A stretch of DNA of 64,000 bases from MGBC163016 sp964631345 (GCA_964631345.1 CAZVWE010000008.1:7007-71006), one strand, 5' to 3'; shown: positions 1 through 9,159, counted from the stretch's first letter. Numbers and translations: made by a program. The notes: generated by a model from the letters alone, not told the origin.

Positions 1-668
1 ATATTCGATCATTTGCGACCATGCGCGAAAATACAGTTCGCATAGGTGTTCTTTCTGCAACTAATCTAACAATTGACGCGATAGTGGAGTATGCAGGCAA
101 CCACAAAGATACAGTCATAGAGATAACGCAAGATGAAGGTGATGATACGTGCGACATACGAGTAAGCATGTTGGATGAAAATGCCACCTTGCGTGCCAAT
201 AGAGGTGTCCTAGATAAAGTATGCGATGAGATGGTATACACCGAACGTATTGGAATTGCAGTGCCGCTTAGTTCTCCTCATAAGATATCCATTTCTCTTA
301 AGGATTTAGAGGGCGAGAAGTTTGTTAGTTTAGCTGGGTCTAAACATTTGCGGTTGCTTTGCGATGCCCTATGTCAGCAGCATGGATTTGAATCTCGTAT
401 AGGCTTTGAAAGCGAAAGTCCTGATGCGGTAAAGAAGATCATTTCCCTTGGTTTAGGGCTAGGGTTCTGGCCAGAAATAAGTTGGGGAAGCTTGGATGAA
501 AGCGGAGCGCGATGGGTGCCTTTACAAGAAAGTGGGTTCATGCGTACGCTGTCGGTACAATTAATGAAGAGGAGCCGCTTGGATGATGATTGTCCCAAGC
601 CTGCTGCAGAATGCTTCTTCGCGTATCTTACGAGTTTTATGGATCAGCTTTGGCAGAGCCGCGCATAA
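1..668 (+). CDS. LysR-type regulator, substrate-binding domain (5' partial)
   Basis: The frame is open to the left edge: codons from base 3 run without a stop into the ATG at 21, so this is the C-terminal part of a longer gene. About 215 residues are visible. They look like the effector-binding half of a LysR-family regulator: an opening strand of the 'VRIGV' type, a central stretch around 'ERIGIAVPLSSPH', and a late 'KKIISLGLGLGFWPE' segment, the usual place where these domains score a conserved glycine-rich turn. The DNA-binding helix-turn-helix would lie outside the window. Neither effector nor target genes can be read from here. The next gene is on the other strand and converges with it, separated by about 80 bases. 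The domain call is by pattern; the family is likely, the role unknown. Confidence 0.7.
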   Translation, partial: IRSFATMRENTVRIGVLSATNLTIDAIVEYAGNHKDTVIEITQDEGDDTCDIRVSMLDENATLRANRGVLDKVCDEMVYTERIGIAVPLSSPHKISISLKDLEGEKFVSLAGSKHLRLLCDALCQQHGFESRIGFESESPDAVKKIISLGLGLGFWPEISWGSLDESGARWVPLQESGFMRTLSVQLMKRSRLDDDCPKPAAECFFAYLTSFMDQLWQSRA

Positions 669-748
669 ATTCAATCGAAAATACTCTTGCCTTGAGGACA
701 CATGAATATTGCTCTAAACAATCAGTGATCTTCTCACACAATATGTCT

Positions 749-1711
749 TCATTCAGCTAAGGCAATCTCGGTATCTTCTGTTTGTTCGCGAGAGAGAACC
801 GGTTCAAGCAGGAACATGATGTATCTAACAACGACGAAAAGAACCATTGTGATTGCAAACGCAACTTCTGCGGTCATAAGTACATCAATTGCGCTTGAAA
901 AAACAATTCCAGCTTCTGAGAAAAACTTGACAGCCTGAACAAGCGCTGTGGCCGTAATGACGAAAGGGAAAGTCATCGCAGCAAAACTGGGGAAGAAACC
1001 TCCTGATACAAACCGGGGAACCTGAGTGAGAACAATAAGATATAACGCCTGAGCACAGGCTAGAAGAACAGCAATGAATACCTGATTTGGGTCGGGATAG
1101 ACTGCCAAGTAGCCGACGATGGAAAGACTTGCTGGCGCCGAATAAATACAGAAAAGAGGTTTTGCAGCATCTGGTACTTGGTGCTTGGCATACCTGATTG
1201 TGATCATTGCCAAAAGCGGAATATAACTTGCAAATCCCATCCAAAACAATATCTGACCAAATGCTTGTAATCCAAATATTGGAGATGTGGCTGCTCCGAC
1301 TATGATTCCTACGTAGCAAACAAAGTAAGTGGGAAAGACTTGATCGAGTCTAAAATTGCGGATAAGTCTCACCGAGAACCACACAATCGTTGTAAGGTGA
1401 ACGATTATCGCCAATGCCCAAATGCAAAAGGCAGCCATGATTGAAAAATCTGCCATGTATCCGGATAGCTGCATAAGCGTCATGGCGCTTGTAGTGGAAA
1501 CACTTGCAAGAATGGGATTCTTCAGATCTTCTCGGATCATCTTGGGATATTTGATGATCTTGGCAATAAGGAGAATTAATAAGGCAGCGGAGACAATGCC
1601 GAAAAGAAAGCGAATTCGTTCATCGATTGGCTCAAGCAGATTTCCAAGTGCCGCCAGACCCAATGCGACGCCTCCGATAGGAATTGGTACACGCTTCAGT
1701 ATCTCTTGCAA
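749..1711 (-). CDS. TDT-family transporter (TehA / exfoliative-toxin-like)
   Basis: This integral membrane protein of 320 residues has about ten hydrophobic helices and no soluble domain. Its pattern matches the TDT (tellurite-resistance/dicarboxylate) family, which has the SLAC1/TehA fold and is often annotated as an exfoliative toxin A/B-like protein. Seen in the sequence: an N-terminal 'PIPIGGVALGLAALGNL' of the kind that opens the family, and repeated helix pairs to near the C-terminus. The start is a TTG preceded by GAGAGGGA at a good distance on the minus strand; an overlapping ATG is out of frame. Substrates in the family are anions such as C4-dicarboxylates, chloride or sulphite; nothing here singles one out. 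It is divergent from the next gene and convergent with the LysR gene. Confidence 0.7.
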   Translation of the reverse strand: MQEILKRVPIPIGGVALGLAALGNLLEPIDERIRFLFGIVSAALLILLIAKIIKYPKMIREDLKNPILASVSTTSAMTLMQLSGYMADFSIMAAFCIWALAIIVHLTTIVWFSVRLIRNFRLDQVFPTYFVCYVGIIVGAATSPIFGLQAFGQILFWMGFASYIPLLAMITIRYAKHQVPDAAKPLFCIYSAPASLSIVGYLAVYPDPNQVFIAVLLACAQALYLIVLTQVPRFVSGGFFPSFAAMTFPFVITATALVQAVKFFSEAGIVFSSAIDVLMTAEVAFAITMVLFVVVRYIMFLLEPVLSREQTEDTEIALAE

Positions 1712-1903
1712 TTCATCCCTCTCGTAAAAAGATTGATTTGAGTGAATGCATACTATGTGAAATGTGACAAATTACTATCTGCTTTTTCTGTTGTTCACAA
1801 ATCCTCTAGACTTTGTTCGAATATCAGCCTTAGATTGCATAATCATTAGATACAATTTAGCTTAGTTGTATTTCTGGATTTGAGTAGAAATGGGAAAAGG
1901 GAA

Positions 1904-3040
1904 ATGGAAGATCAAAATTTGCCCAATGAGACAAACAAGGAAAGCGTGGCAGGAGAAGTTGTACAACCAGAAAATGATTCTGTAAACACCCCCGTCACAC
2001 CATCCCCATCGCCTGATCAGCAAATTCCAACAGAGTCTGCTGCACAGACACAGCCTGCGCAACCAGCAACGCAAGCCCCATCTGAGCAAACATCTTCAGC
2101 GCAAGCTACACTACCTATGCAACCTCCAGTGCCAGAACCTCAATATGCTCCACCGGCACAACAGCCTATTCAAAACCCTGCGTCATACGCGCCGCCAGTT
2201 CAGAATATATCTCCAACACCTGCATTGGTTTTAGGTATTCTCGCAATTGTGTTTTCTGGAATTCCAATCGCAGGTATTGTTTTGGGAATTTTGGCAATTG
2301 TTCAAGCGGGTAAATATTTCCGTGCAGGAGGCACAGAAGGTACTGCAAAAGGTGGCAAGATTTGCGGAATTATCGGCATTTGTTTTTCCGTCATAATGAT
2401 CATAGTTACATGCATTTTTGTAGTTATTGGCGTTATGGCGATTGACGAATATGATTCACGCTCTCAAACGTCGACAATTACCTCAAGTCCTTCTGCTGGA
2501 ACATCAAGCTCTGTTGATGCAGATGAGCAGGCTGTTTTTGATGTGGTAAATCCATATCTTGATCAAATCAAAAATAAAGATCCTCAGATGGTAGCAAGAA
2601 TTGCAAAGATTATGGAAGACTCTTTCAATGAGGCTATGGCTGATAGTGACCTTGATACAACTTTACAAGGTTGCGGAGTTGACCCAAATCAGTTAGCTCT
2701 TCTTATGATTGAAGGGTTTGACTATTCTGAAGACTACGTTTATGACGACGATGATGAAGCTGAAGCTAACTATGATATTACCGTACGTAGCATTTCTGAT
2801 GTTGCATATGAGTTTTATGAGCAAGTCATGGATCTAGCAAGATCAAGCAGTGCTGGATCAATGACTTTAGATGAAGCTTACACGTTAATTGGTGAAAAGC
2901 TTATAAATGCTGTTGAATCTACTCCTGCAGAAGAAACTGCTTACTATTTCGATGTTGATGTTAAATTAGTAAATGGTAATTGGGTGATGGACGAAGAGAG
3001 CTTCAATGACGAGCTTGATTACTTCTTCGCTCTTTACTAA
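1904..3040 (+). CDS. DUF4190-like membrane protein with proline/glutamine-rich N-terminus
   Basis: About 378 residues. The first ~100 are low complexity, rich in Pro, Gln, Ala and Thr. A two-helix membrane module of the DUF4190 type follows ('ALVLGILAIVFSGIPIAGIVLGILAI', cited here as its two halves around the SGIP turn), then a short basic loop, a third membrane segment, and an acidic extracytoplasmic C-terminal domain of ~170 residues that I cannot assign. The start chosen is ATG 1904, with GGGAAAAGGG just upstream; a TTG at 1880 in the same frame has no comparable ribosome-binding site. The layout is that of a membrane-anchored sensor or wall-associated protein, but its function is unknown. 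A strong hairpin follows the stop. Confidence 0.6.
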   Translation: MEDQNLPNETNKESVAGEVVQPENDSVNTPVTPSPSPDQQIPTESAAQTQPAQPATQAPSEQTSSAQATLPMQPPVPEPQYAPPAQQPIQNPASYAPPVQNISPTPALVLGILAIVFSGIPIAGIVLGILAIVQAGKYFRAGGTEGTAKGGKICGIIGICFSVIMIIVTCIFVVIGVMAIDEYDSRSQTSTITSSPSAGTSSSVDADEQAVFDVVNPYLDQIKNKDPQMVARIAKIMEDSFNEAMADSDLDTTLQGCGVDPNQLALLMIEGFDYSEDYVYDDDDEAEANYDITVRSISDVAYEFYEQVMDLARSSSAGSMTLDEAYTLIGEKLINAVESTPAEETAYYFDVDVKLVNGNWVMDEESFNDELDYFFALY

Positions 3041-3066
3041 GAGTTTTATAAAACTGATTTGATTGC

Positions 3067-3105
3067 AATTAAGGGGTGTCCAGTTCGGGCATCCCTTAAT
3101 TCTTT
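3067..3105. terminator. Bidirectional hairpin terminator
   Basis: The arms at 3067-3081 and 3087-3101 pair over 15 positions, with two G-U pairs, around a five-base loop. A short T-run follows on the plus strand. The hairpin sits between two convergent genes and probably ends both. Confidence 0.75.
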
Positions 3106-3106
3106 A

Positions 3107-3904
3107 CTACCGAAGAGTTCGTAAATAGTCTTTCATTTCCTTTTTGATGCGATAACTTTCAATTGCCTTTTGGATCGCTTTACGTCGTGTCCATTCATCT
3201 AAAGGCGCATTATGGCCTTTCTGCTCTAAATAAGGAAGTGCTGCTTGTTCTTGCTTATGTAGTGCTTCTGCGAAATACCAAGCACGCATCATATCAACGT
3301 AATAGATATCATCTTTCGATGCAGGAGTATCTTCACTGTCGGGCATACGTGTTTTAGCTACTTGGACGCAAAAATCGTTTTCAAATAGGTCATCTAAATA
3401 CATACGCATAAGAATTCCTATAGCAAAACGAATCGTATAGCAGTGACTTGATGTAAGCCAACAATTGACATGTTTTAAGGTTTCATCCGGGTTTTTTTCA
3501 AAAATCTTTACTGGTAATTGGTCACATGTCGCCCAGTTATCAACATAAGGAAGGAATCGGCTATATAGCTCGATTGCTTTGTCGTAGTTCTTTTCGCCTC
3601 CGATAATAAACGCGTGGATTTGATTTTCATCAAACAGCCGGTGGGGAAGTGATTCTAGGAAGATGTCTACATCTTTGCGCTTTGATACTTCTTTTGCGAT
3701 TCTGCGTAACGATGGAGTTCTGACGCCAATGATAGTGTTTGCATCAACAGTTGGTACAAGACGTGAATGAAACTCTCGATAATCTGGATCGGCATTGTTA
3801 TTTAAGCTTTTATAAATAAATTCGCCAATTGAAGTATCGTCAATGTATGTAGGTTCATTGTGAGATACATTTTTGCGTGAGTTTTCTAAATCCTGATTAA
3901 TCAA
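3107..3904 (-). CDS. DNA alkylation repair protein, AlkD-like
   Basis: This 265-residue, mainly helical protein matches the AlkD/ALKD-like HEAT-repeat family, whose characterised members excise bulky or cationic alkylated bases without base flipping. Supporting segments are 'GVRTPSLRRIAKE' near residue 60, 'FIIGGEKNYDKAIELY', 'VDNWATCDQLPVKIF' (the conserved aromatic and aspartate centre of the family, about residue 125) and 'TIRFAIGILMRMYLDD'. The C-terminal 'DEWTRRKAIQKAIESYRI' is also typical. The start is a TTG with AAGGGAGAG in front. The first ~25 residues are polar and not conserved in the family. The gene stands alone between two membrane-protein genes, so it is likely transcribed by itself. 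Many family members are known only as putative repair proteins; glycosylase activity here is inferred. Confidence 0.8.
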   Translation of the reverse strand: MINQDLENSRKNVSHNEPTYIDDTSIGEFIYKSLNNNADPDYREFHSRLVPTVDANTIIGVRTPSLRRIAKEVSKRKDVDIFLESLPHRLFDENQIHAFIIGGEKNYDKAIELYSRFLPYVDNWATCDQLPVKIFEKNPDETLKHVNCWLTSSHCYTIRFAIGILMRMYLDDLFENDFCVQVAKTRMPDSEDTPASKDDIYYVDMMRAWYFAEALHKQEQAALPYLEQKGHNAPLDEWTRRKAIQKAIESYRIKKEMKDYLRTLR

Positions 3905-4111
3905 ATGAACTCTCCCTTTTGTTTTGCGAAATAGCAGTTTCGATTTAACACAAATCGCTTGAACTTGTATCGATTAAACTAGTAATGCTTGTTTGGTGAT
4001 TGTTGTTTGTGATATGAATAATATAGGAATTTGTAGACTCAATAAACCAATGCTTTTATGCGACTGCTTAGTCCAAGTTACATATAGTGCGTTAGAGAGG
4101 GAGTGGCTTCT

Positions 4112-4834
4112 GTGTTTTGTCCAAAATGTGGTGAGAATATTCCTGACAATGTCGCGTTCTGCGGGAAATGTGGCAATAAAATTGAAAGAAATACAAGCGT
4201 CCCTGCGGCTGCTCCAGGGATGGCTATGCCACCAGCTCCTAATGCTCAAACAATGGTTACACCTCCAACAGCTTCCCAGGTAGCTGCCGTTACAACAAAA
4301 CCAGCAAAGTCTGGATTAAGCGGAATTGCTATTGTGGCATTAGTACTAGCCATCGTGGCTGTGGTGTTTGCGTTACTCCCATGGTTTGTTTCATCAAGTA
4401 CTTTAACCGGACTTGGGAGCGCCATGAGCATGCTTGGGGGAATCGGTTCGGGGGTAACAGGCAGAAGCTATAATCTCCCAAGTTTTGATGATCAATACTC
4501 TGTGTTTGGATTTATCGGTCTTGCCCAATCGCTTGGCTCATATGGGGGAGGCTCCGAGGCAACTCTTCTTATGATTACGTTTGTTGGATGGCTTATTGCG
4601 ATGTTGATCTTAATAATAGGAATTATCATTTTTGCTGTCACACCTCGTCATAACAAGGTTGTATTGATAATTGGTGCAGCTTTATTGATGGCTGTTTGCG
4701 CATTATGGATGTTTTTATATGGCGCCTTTACAAGTGCTGGATATTCAACCGGTATTGCAACAAATGCATTGATTTGCATGATCGCTTGCTTGGTTGCAAT
4801 CATTTGTGCTGCTGTGGCCAAAAAAGCTGTCTAA
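4112..4834 (+). CDS. Zinc-ribbon membrane protein of unknown function
   Basis: About 240 residues. The protein opens with a zinc ribbon, 'FCPKCGENI' and 'FCGKCG', giving two CxxC pairs within the first 25 residues. A Pro/Ala/Gln-rich linker follows, then four or five membrane helices between about residues 70 and 240. The GTG at 4112 is preferred: GAGAGGGAG lies 8 bases upstream and the product begins directly with the ribbon. The GTG at 4103 would overlap the ribosome-binding site. Bacterial proteins with this 'double-CxxC plus helices' plan are common and mostly uncharacterised; the ribbon may bind a partner protein. Function unknown. The next gene, mscL, carries a ribbon of the same kind at its other end. 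Confidence 0.65.
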   Translation: MFCPKCGENIPDNVAFCGKCGNKIERNTSVPAAAPGMAMPPAPNAQTMVTPPTASQVAAVTTKPAKSGLSGIAIVALVLAIVAVVFALLPWFVSSSTLTGLGSAMSMLGGIGSGVTGRSYNLPSFDDQYSVFGFIGLAQSLGSYGGGSEATLLMITFVGWLIAMLILIIGIIIFAVTPRHNKVVLIIGAALLMAVCALWMFLYGAFTSAGYSTGIATNALICMIACLVAIICAAVAKKAV

Positions 4835-5008
4835 ATTGAAATTCCGATTTTAGTTATTGTTTTAGCTATTACTTGCGTGTAGTTTCAATTCGTATACAGG
4901 CATAGATACGATTATATCTGTGCCTAATAAAACAATACTCTTAAAGCAGGAGGATTCATTATGCTCAAATTGAGTTTGGGCAAACCTGGCTATGTATTGG
5001 AGGTATCT

Positions 5009-5473
5009 ATGAAGCGCAGTGGTCTTATCGCAGAGTTTAAAGAGTTTATCAACCGCGGAAATGTAATGGATATGGCAGTTGGCGTAATTATTGGTGCTGC
5101 ATTTACGGCCATTGTTACATCTCTTACGGATAACATTATCAATCCATTTATTACGCTAATTACAGGGGGAAATGGAACAGATATAGGGGGGCTTGCCATT
5201 CCTGTGACCGATACTCAAAGCATTGACTTCGGTGCATTTATAAGCGCGATTATTAATTTTTTGATAATTGCATTTTGTGTATTTTTGATCGTTAAGGCGT
5301 TTAATAAAATGAAAGATGGTGTATTTCTTCGTAAAAACGGTGAGAGTGGAATAGAAGTAGCTCCTGTATGTCCGTATTGCAAAGAAGAAGTAAATGTAGG
5401 GGCTACGCGTTGCTACCACTGCGCAGCTGATCTACCAAGTCCAGCAGAACCTACATTTGAGGCTTTGAAATAG
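5009..5473 (+). CDS. mscL: Large-conductance mechanosensitive channel MscL with C-terminal zinc ribbon
   Basis: MscL opens as a pentameric pore to release solutes on osmotic downshock. Visible are the N-terminal amphipathic helix and first membrane helix ('EFKEFINRGNVMDMAVGVIIG', quoted to the GVIIG of the pore), the periplasmic loop and the second membrane helix ending 'LIVKAFNKMKDG'. The end of the protein departs from classical MscL. Instead of the short cytoplasmic helix bundle there is a CPYC ... CYHC zinc ribbon. ATG 5009 has GGAGG five bases upstream and gives the family's normal N-terminus. A second in-frame ATG at 4961 has a perfect AGGAGG (4948-4953) and would add 16 residues. Both may be used. 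A strong terminator follows 99 bases downstream. Confidence 0.9.
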   Translation: MKRSGLIAEFKEFINRGNVMDMAVGVIIGAAFTAIVTSLTDNIINPFITLITGGNGTDIGGLAIPVTDTQSIDFGAFISAIINFLIIAFCVFLIVKAFNKMKDGVFLRKNGESGIEVAPVCPYCKEEVNVGATRCYHCAADLPSPAEPTFEALK

Positions 5474-5571
5474 CGCAAACTGATTTTCATATATCTTTTA
5501 AAGCACGCAGGAATTAAGTGATTAACTCGCAGCTTTACTTGATAGCTTTAATTGATGTTGGCAGTATTTAA

Positions 5572-5608
5572 AAACAAAGAAGCACCCAGAATGGGTGCTT
5601 CTTTGTTT
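5572..5608. terminator. Strong bidirectional terminator between mscL and gadB
   Basis: A perfect 17-base-pair stem (5572-5588 with 5592-5608) has a three-base loop. One arm begins in an A-run and the other ends in T-rich sequence, so it can act in either direction for the convergent mscL and gadB. Confidence 0.85.
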
Positions 5609-5671
5609 GGTTAGCAGATGTCAAACATGTATTAGATATATGACATCTTGTAGATTAATTGCATAAATCAA

Positions 5672-7114
5672 TTATCTGCCGCTATGGTCAAAGGACTTAT
5701 TGGTGATATTTGTATCTTGCTGTCCGATGACTTTTGCTGCATCCAGGTTCTTGATTTCTGCTGCCATATCCTTTAAGAATTTATCTGCCATAGTCATGGA
5801 CAGGTCAGCACGTGTAACGATACGCTGGCATGTGACATGCTCCATGTTTGCAGGTAGAGGATATGCAGGAATTTGCCAACCATGCATACGTAGACGATCA
5901 TCAAGGTCATAAAGTGTCCATTGCTTTCCAGCCTTTGGATCAAGACTCCAGCAAAGGATAGGAATCTCGGTGGCCTCTTCGTACATAATGAAGATACCAA
6001 GCTTCTTAATGCCGTCTACTAGATGGTGAGCAACATCCATTGTACGTTGCTGAATCTCTTTGTATCCCTCAAAGCCATTACGCATAAATACGTAATACTG
6101 TCCGATGATCTGAGATGCTGAACGGCTGAAGTTAATAGCCATTGTTGCTTCTTGTCCGCCAAGGTAGCTTACCCAGAAAATCAAATCCTCAGGCAATGCT
6201 TCTTTGCTACGCCAAGTAATCCAACCAATGCCAGGATATACAAGGCCGTACTTATGGCCTGATGCACTGATTGACCAAACGTTAGGAAGACGATAATCCC
6301 ACTCTAGGTCAGGCTCAATAAATGGAGCAACAAAACCGCCTGAAGCAGCGTCAACATGAATACGTACAGGAACCTTTGCTGTTTTGTTGTACTCAGTAAG
6401 TGCTGCATCGACGCCCTTAACGTCGTCATAACGTCCGGTGTAGGTAATACCAAGAATGCAGACAACTGCGATTGTGTGGTCATCGACATATTTCATGCAC
6501 TCTTCAGGAGTCATATAAAGGTGATCAGCATCCATTGGGACTAACCTCATCTCAACGTCCCAATAACGGCAGAACTTCTCCCAGCAAACCTGATAACCAG
6601 ACGTGATTACAAGGTTTGGACGGTGTGATGAATAGATGTCAATTCCGGCATCTTTTGCTAGAGCCTTCCAGCGGAACAATGCAGCAAGACCGCCGAGCAT
6701 ACAAGCCTCAGAAGAGCCAACTGTTGATGTACCCATTGGCTGTTCGTTTTGATCAGCATTCCAGAGGTTTTGAATGATCTTAACGCAACGGTTTTCAAGA
6801 TCAGCCGTCATTGGGTACTCGTCTTTATCAATTGCATTCTTCTCGAGAGTTTCCTTCATAAGCTCTGCTGCTTCTGGCTCCATATATGTTTGAACAAAAG
6901 TGCAGAGGTTTTGATGTGCGTTACCCTCAGTGCCGATATATTCTCTAATAATTTCTTCAGCAATACGTGGTTCAACAGGATCATGGTTTAAACGATCCAC
7001 TGGCATTTCAACATCAGAAGCATATGAACCGAAGATCGGGCTAAGATAGCTAGTTTGGGCGTCCATCTCACCCAGTTCCTCGGTTGAAACGAGCTTCACA
7101 TCTTTGTCAGTCAT
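5672..7114 (-). CDS. gadB: Glutamate decarboxylase
   Basis: This PLP-dependent enzyme converts glutamate to GABA and CO2, consuming a proton in the cytoplasm. Its 480 residues are close to the family length. The pyridoxal-binding signature 'SASGHKYG' places the Schiff-base lysine at residue 288, and 'HVDAASGGF' supplies the aspartate that contacts the pyridine ring. An N-terminal segment with 'PIFGS' and the 'GTEGNAHQNL' region, known from GadA/GadB, are also present. The ATG is preceded by GAGAAAGGAA. The gadC-like antiporter lies 155 bases upstream on the same strand, the classical acid-resistance pair in which cytoplasmic GABA is exchanged for external glutamate. A hairpin in the gap may let the two genes be expressed at different levels. 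Together with gdhA at 56.9 kb this makes glutamate turnover a theme of the window. Confidence 0.95.
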   Translation of the reverse strand: MTDKDVKLVSTEELGEMDAQTSYLSPIFGSYASDVEMPVDRLNHDPVEPRIAEEIIREYIGTEGNAHQNLCTFVQTYMEPEAAELMKETLEKNAIDKDEYPMTADLENRCVKIIQNLWNADQNEQPMGTSTVGSSEACMLGGLAALFRWKALAKDAGIDIYSSHRPNLVITSGYQVCWEKFCRYWDVEMRLVPMDADHLYMTPEECMKYVDDHTIAVVCILGITYTGRYDDVKGVDAALTEYNKTAKVPVRIHVDAASGGFVAPFIEPDLEWDYRLPNVWSISASGHKYGLVYPGIGWITWRSKEALPEDLIFWVSYLGGQEATMAINFSRSASQIIGQYYVFMRNGFEGYKEIQQRTMDVAHHLVDGIKKLGIFIMYEEATEIPILCWSLDPKAGKQWTLYDLDDRLRMHGWQIPAYPLPANMEHVTCQRIVTRADLSMTMADKFLKDMAAEIKNLDAAKVIGQQDTNITNKSFDHSGR

Positions 7115-7197
7115 TGTGGTTCCTTTCTCTTCTTAGTAGTACGTTGTTAATAGAGAAGTTCAAATACATCGAAATGAATAGATGCACTATATTTAGA

Positions 7198-7256
7198 CGA
7201 TGAGGCAATGCTTGTACTTGGTGTATGTACTCGATGTACGCAGTATTGCCTCATCG
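7198..7256 (-). other. Inverted repeat between gadC and gadB
   Basis: The 12-base arms at 7198-7209 and 7245-7256 are perfectly complementary around a 35-base loop. The loop contains three copies of GTAC (at 7214, 7227 and 7236). The structure begins 14 bases after the gadC stop. There is no T-run on the minus strand, so it is as likely to be an mRNA processing or stabilising structure, or a paired operator, as a terminator. Confidence 0.55.
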
Positions 7257-7269
7257 GAATTTCTTCGGT

Positions 7270-9159
7270 CTATACGACAGTTTCCTTGGCTGCTTTTTCC
7301 GCTAGTGCAGCAGCTTTTGCTGAATCAATCGCAGCCTCAGCATCTGCTTTTGCTCTAGCAGCAGCATTTGCTGCTAGATATGCTTCTGCTTGGGCTGCAA
7401 TAACATCACCGCTTGCAGCATTTGCAATATAGGCTTCTGCAGCCTCTGGTGAGTCAAAGGCTGTATCTGCTGTAGGTTTTTGCTGAGTCGCATCAGCATT
7501 AGAGCTAGCGGTTGCTGTAGCTGCTGTAGTCGCTGTGCTTGCAGTAGTCGCTGTGCTGGCTTTGGCGTCTTTCGGCAAAGCGACAGCATTTTTAGCTGTG
7601 GCATCAGCATGTGCTGATATTGCTTTGATGCCAGACTCTTCAGGAGTTACATGATCCCAACGATTGCGTAAGCCATATATCACAAATGGGATTGCAACAG
7701 ATACTGCCCAGCAGATAAGAAGTGTTGCTACATATACTCCACCAGCGCTTGCGCTTAGCTGACTTGGTGGGAAGAACGAAACAACAAGAGCAAATAATGT
7801 AAGAGCAAGGCCACATCCAGCAACTATGCATTTACCGACTTTGCTGTTTCCAAATATATGGAATACACGTTGTTTGTCCGCACCCTTAATAACTAACTTA
7901 AAGTACGCCAGGAAGAATAAAACGTAACCAACGAGGTAGATAACAACTGTTAGGCCTACAGCAGTTAGGTAGGAAATGGATGATCCAGAGCCACCTGCCA
8001 TAGCCATTGAGCCGCAAAGAACTGCATCCCAGATCGTTACGATAATTCCTTGAATAACAACAGTCTTTACACTAACGCCATGCTTGTTGACTTTAGCGAA
8101 TGTCTTTGGAAGGATTCCGTCATGTGCAGTATCAAGCAGTGCACGTGAAGGACCAACGATCCATGATGATATTTCGGCAAGCACGCCTGCTGCTAATAGG
8201 AATGCGATTACATATACGATCCAACCCATATGGAATTGGCTATCAAATATATTTGCAAACGCAGAAATAACGCCATCGCTTAGGTTAGCGTTTAATTGTT
8301 CCGGAGACATTGTCATAGCGACAGCGAGTCCACCAAGAGTGTCTAGCAAGATAGTAAGGACGCAAAGGACGATCATGACCAACGGGTAAACTTTACCAGG
8401 GTTTTTCATCTCATTTACATGAGAAGCAGACGCCTCAACGCCTGCAAAAGCGAGGATAAATGATGCGAAGATTACGAGTGTGCTTACCTGTGTGAAGTCA
8501 GGAATTAGTCCACCTGCATTGATGTCTAGATAAGAATGTCCACCAGTTGCTAGATATGCAATAAGTCCAACTAGAAGTACAACTGCTGGAAGAAGCACGC
8601 CACCAAAGAAGCCAATTTTTGCGATACGTGCTGTAAGTTTTGTGCCACCTAGCTGGGTTAGTGTTAAAGCCCAAACTATAACGGCAACACCTATAAACAT
8701 TACAAGTGGGTTGGTATATAAAGCATCCCACTTAACTAAGTAAGATACTGCAGCTAAAACAAAGAAAGCCATTGTGACAAATCCTACAGTGATTTGGAAC
8801 CACTGATAAAACAGTGCTGCAAAGCCCCAACGCTTTCCAAGGGTATTTCCTACCCATGCAAAAATTCCACCTGATTCCCAGCCTTTAACTGTTGCCATTT
8901 CTGCTGCACAAAGGGCAACGGGTAAAAACCAGAAGATGCCACCTAAAATCAAAAAGAAAATTAGATGCATACCTGAAGACGCAAAATTCGGGTATGCATA
9001 TACCGTCATTACCATTGACGCTGTAATTGCGAAGAACCCGAAGAATCCGAGTGTTTTTGCCGACGTTGCCGGGTGCCTCAGAGGGTTCTTGGCGTCTGCA
9101 TTAGCGATAGGCGTTGTGCCTTGCGCTGTTTTGACAGGCGGTTCTTGAGACGTACTCAT
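7270..9159 (-). CDS. gadC: Glutamate/GABA antiporter, APC superfamily, with alanine-rich tail
   Basis: This amino-acid antiporter of the APC superfamily resembles GadC, which exchanges external glutamate for internal GABA. It has about twelve membrane helices between residues ~30 and ~515. The family-like motifs include 'AAEMATVKGWESGGIFAWVG' (start of the inward gate region), 'FAGVEASASHVNEMKNPGKVYP' in shortened form around GVEASASHV, and 'GPSRALLDTAHDGILP'. The last ~113 residues form an alanine-rich, helical-looking cytoplasmic extension. The ATG at 9159 is preferred because GAAAGGAGCG lies just before it; an ATG at 9174 overlaps that ribosome-binding site. gadB follows downstream. In E. 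coli GadC the C-terminal plug closes the pore at neutral pH, so the long tail here may be regulatory; that is inference. Confidence 0.85.
   Translation of the reverse strand: MSTSQEPPVKTAQGTTPIANADAKNPLRHPATSAKTLGFFGFFAITASMVMTVYAYPNFASSGMHLIFFLILGGIFWFLPVALCAAEMATVKGWESGGIFAWVGNTLGKRWGFAALFYQWFQITVGFVTMAFFVLAAVSYLVKWDALYTNPLVMFIGVAVIVWALTLTQLGGTKLTARIAKIGFFGGVLLPAVVLLVGLIAYLATGGHSYLDINAGGLIPDFTQVSTLVIFASFILAFAGVEASASHVNEMKNPGKVYPLVMIVLCVLTILLDTLGGLAVAMTMSPEQLNANLSDGVISAFANIFDSQFHMGWIVYVIAFLLAAGVLAEISSWIVGPSRALLDTAHDGILPKTFAKVNKHGVSVKTVVIQGIIVTIWDAVLCGSMAMAGGSGSSISYLTAVGLTVVIYLVGYVLFFLAYFKLVIKGADKQRVFHIFGNSKVGKCIVAGCGLALTLFALVVSFFPPSQLSASAGGVYVATLLICWAVSVAIPFVIYGLRNRWDHVTPEESGIKAISAHADATAKNAVALPKDAKASTATTASTATTAATATASSNADATQQKPTADTAFDSPEAAEAYIANAASGDVIAAQAEAYLAANAAARAKADAEAAIDSAKAAALAEKAAKETVV

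Noticed and set aside
1880..1903. TTG start at 1880 for the DUF4190-like gene
   Set aside because: No ribosome-binding site before it, while ATG 1904 has GGGAAAAGGG at proper distance.
7198..7256. Inverted repeat as a standard terminator for gadC
   Set aside because: The loop is 35 bases and no T-run follows on the minus strand, so it is listed as an unassigned structure.
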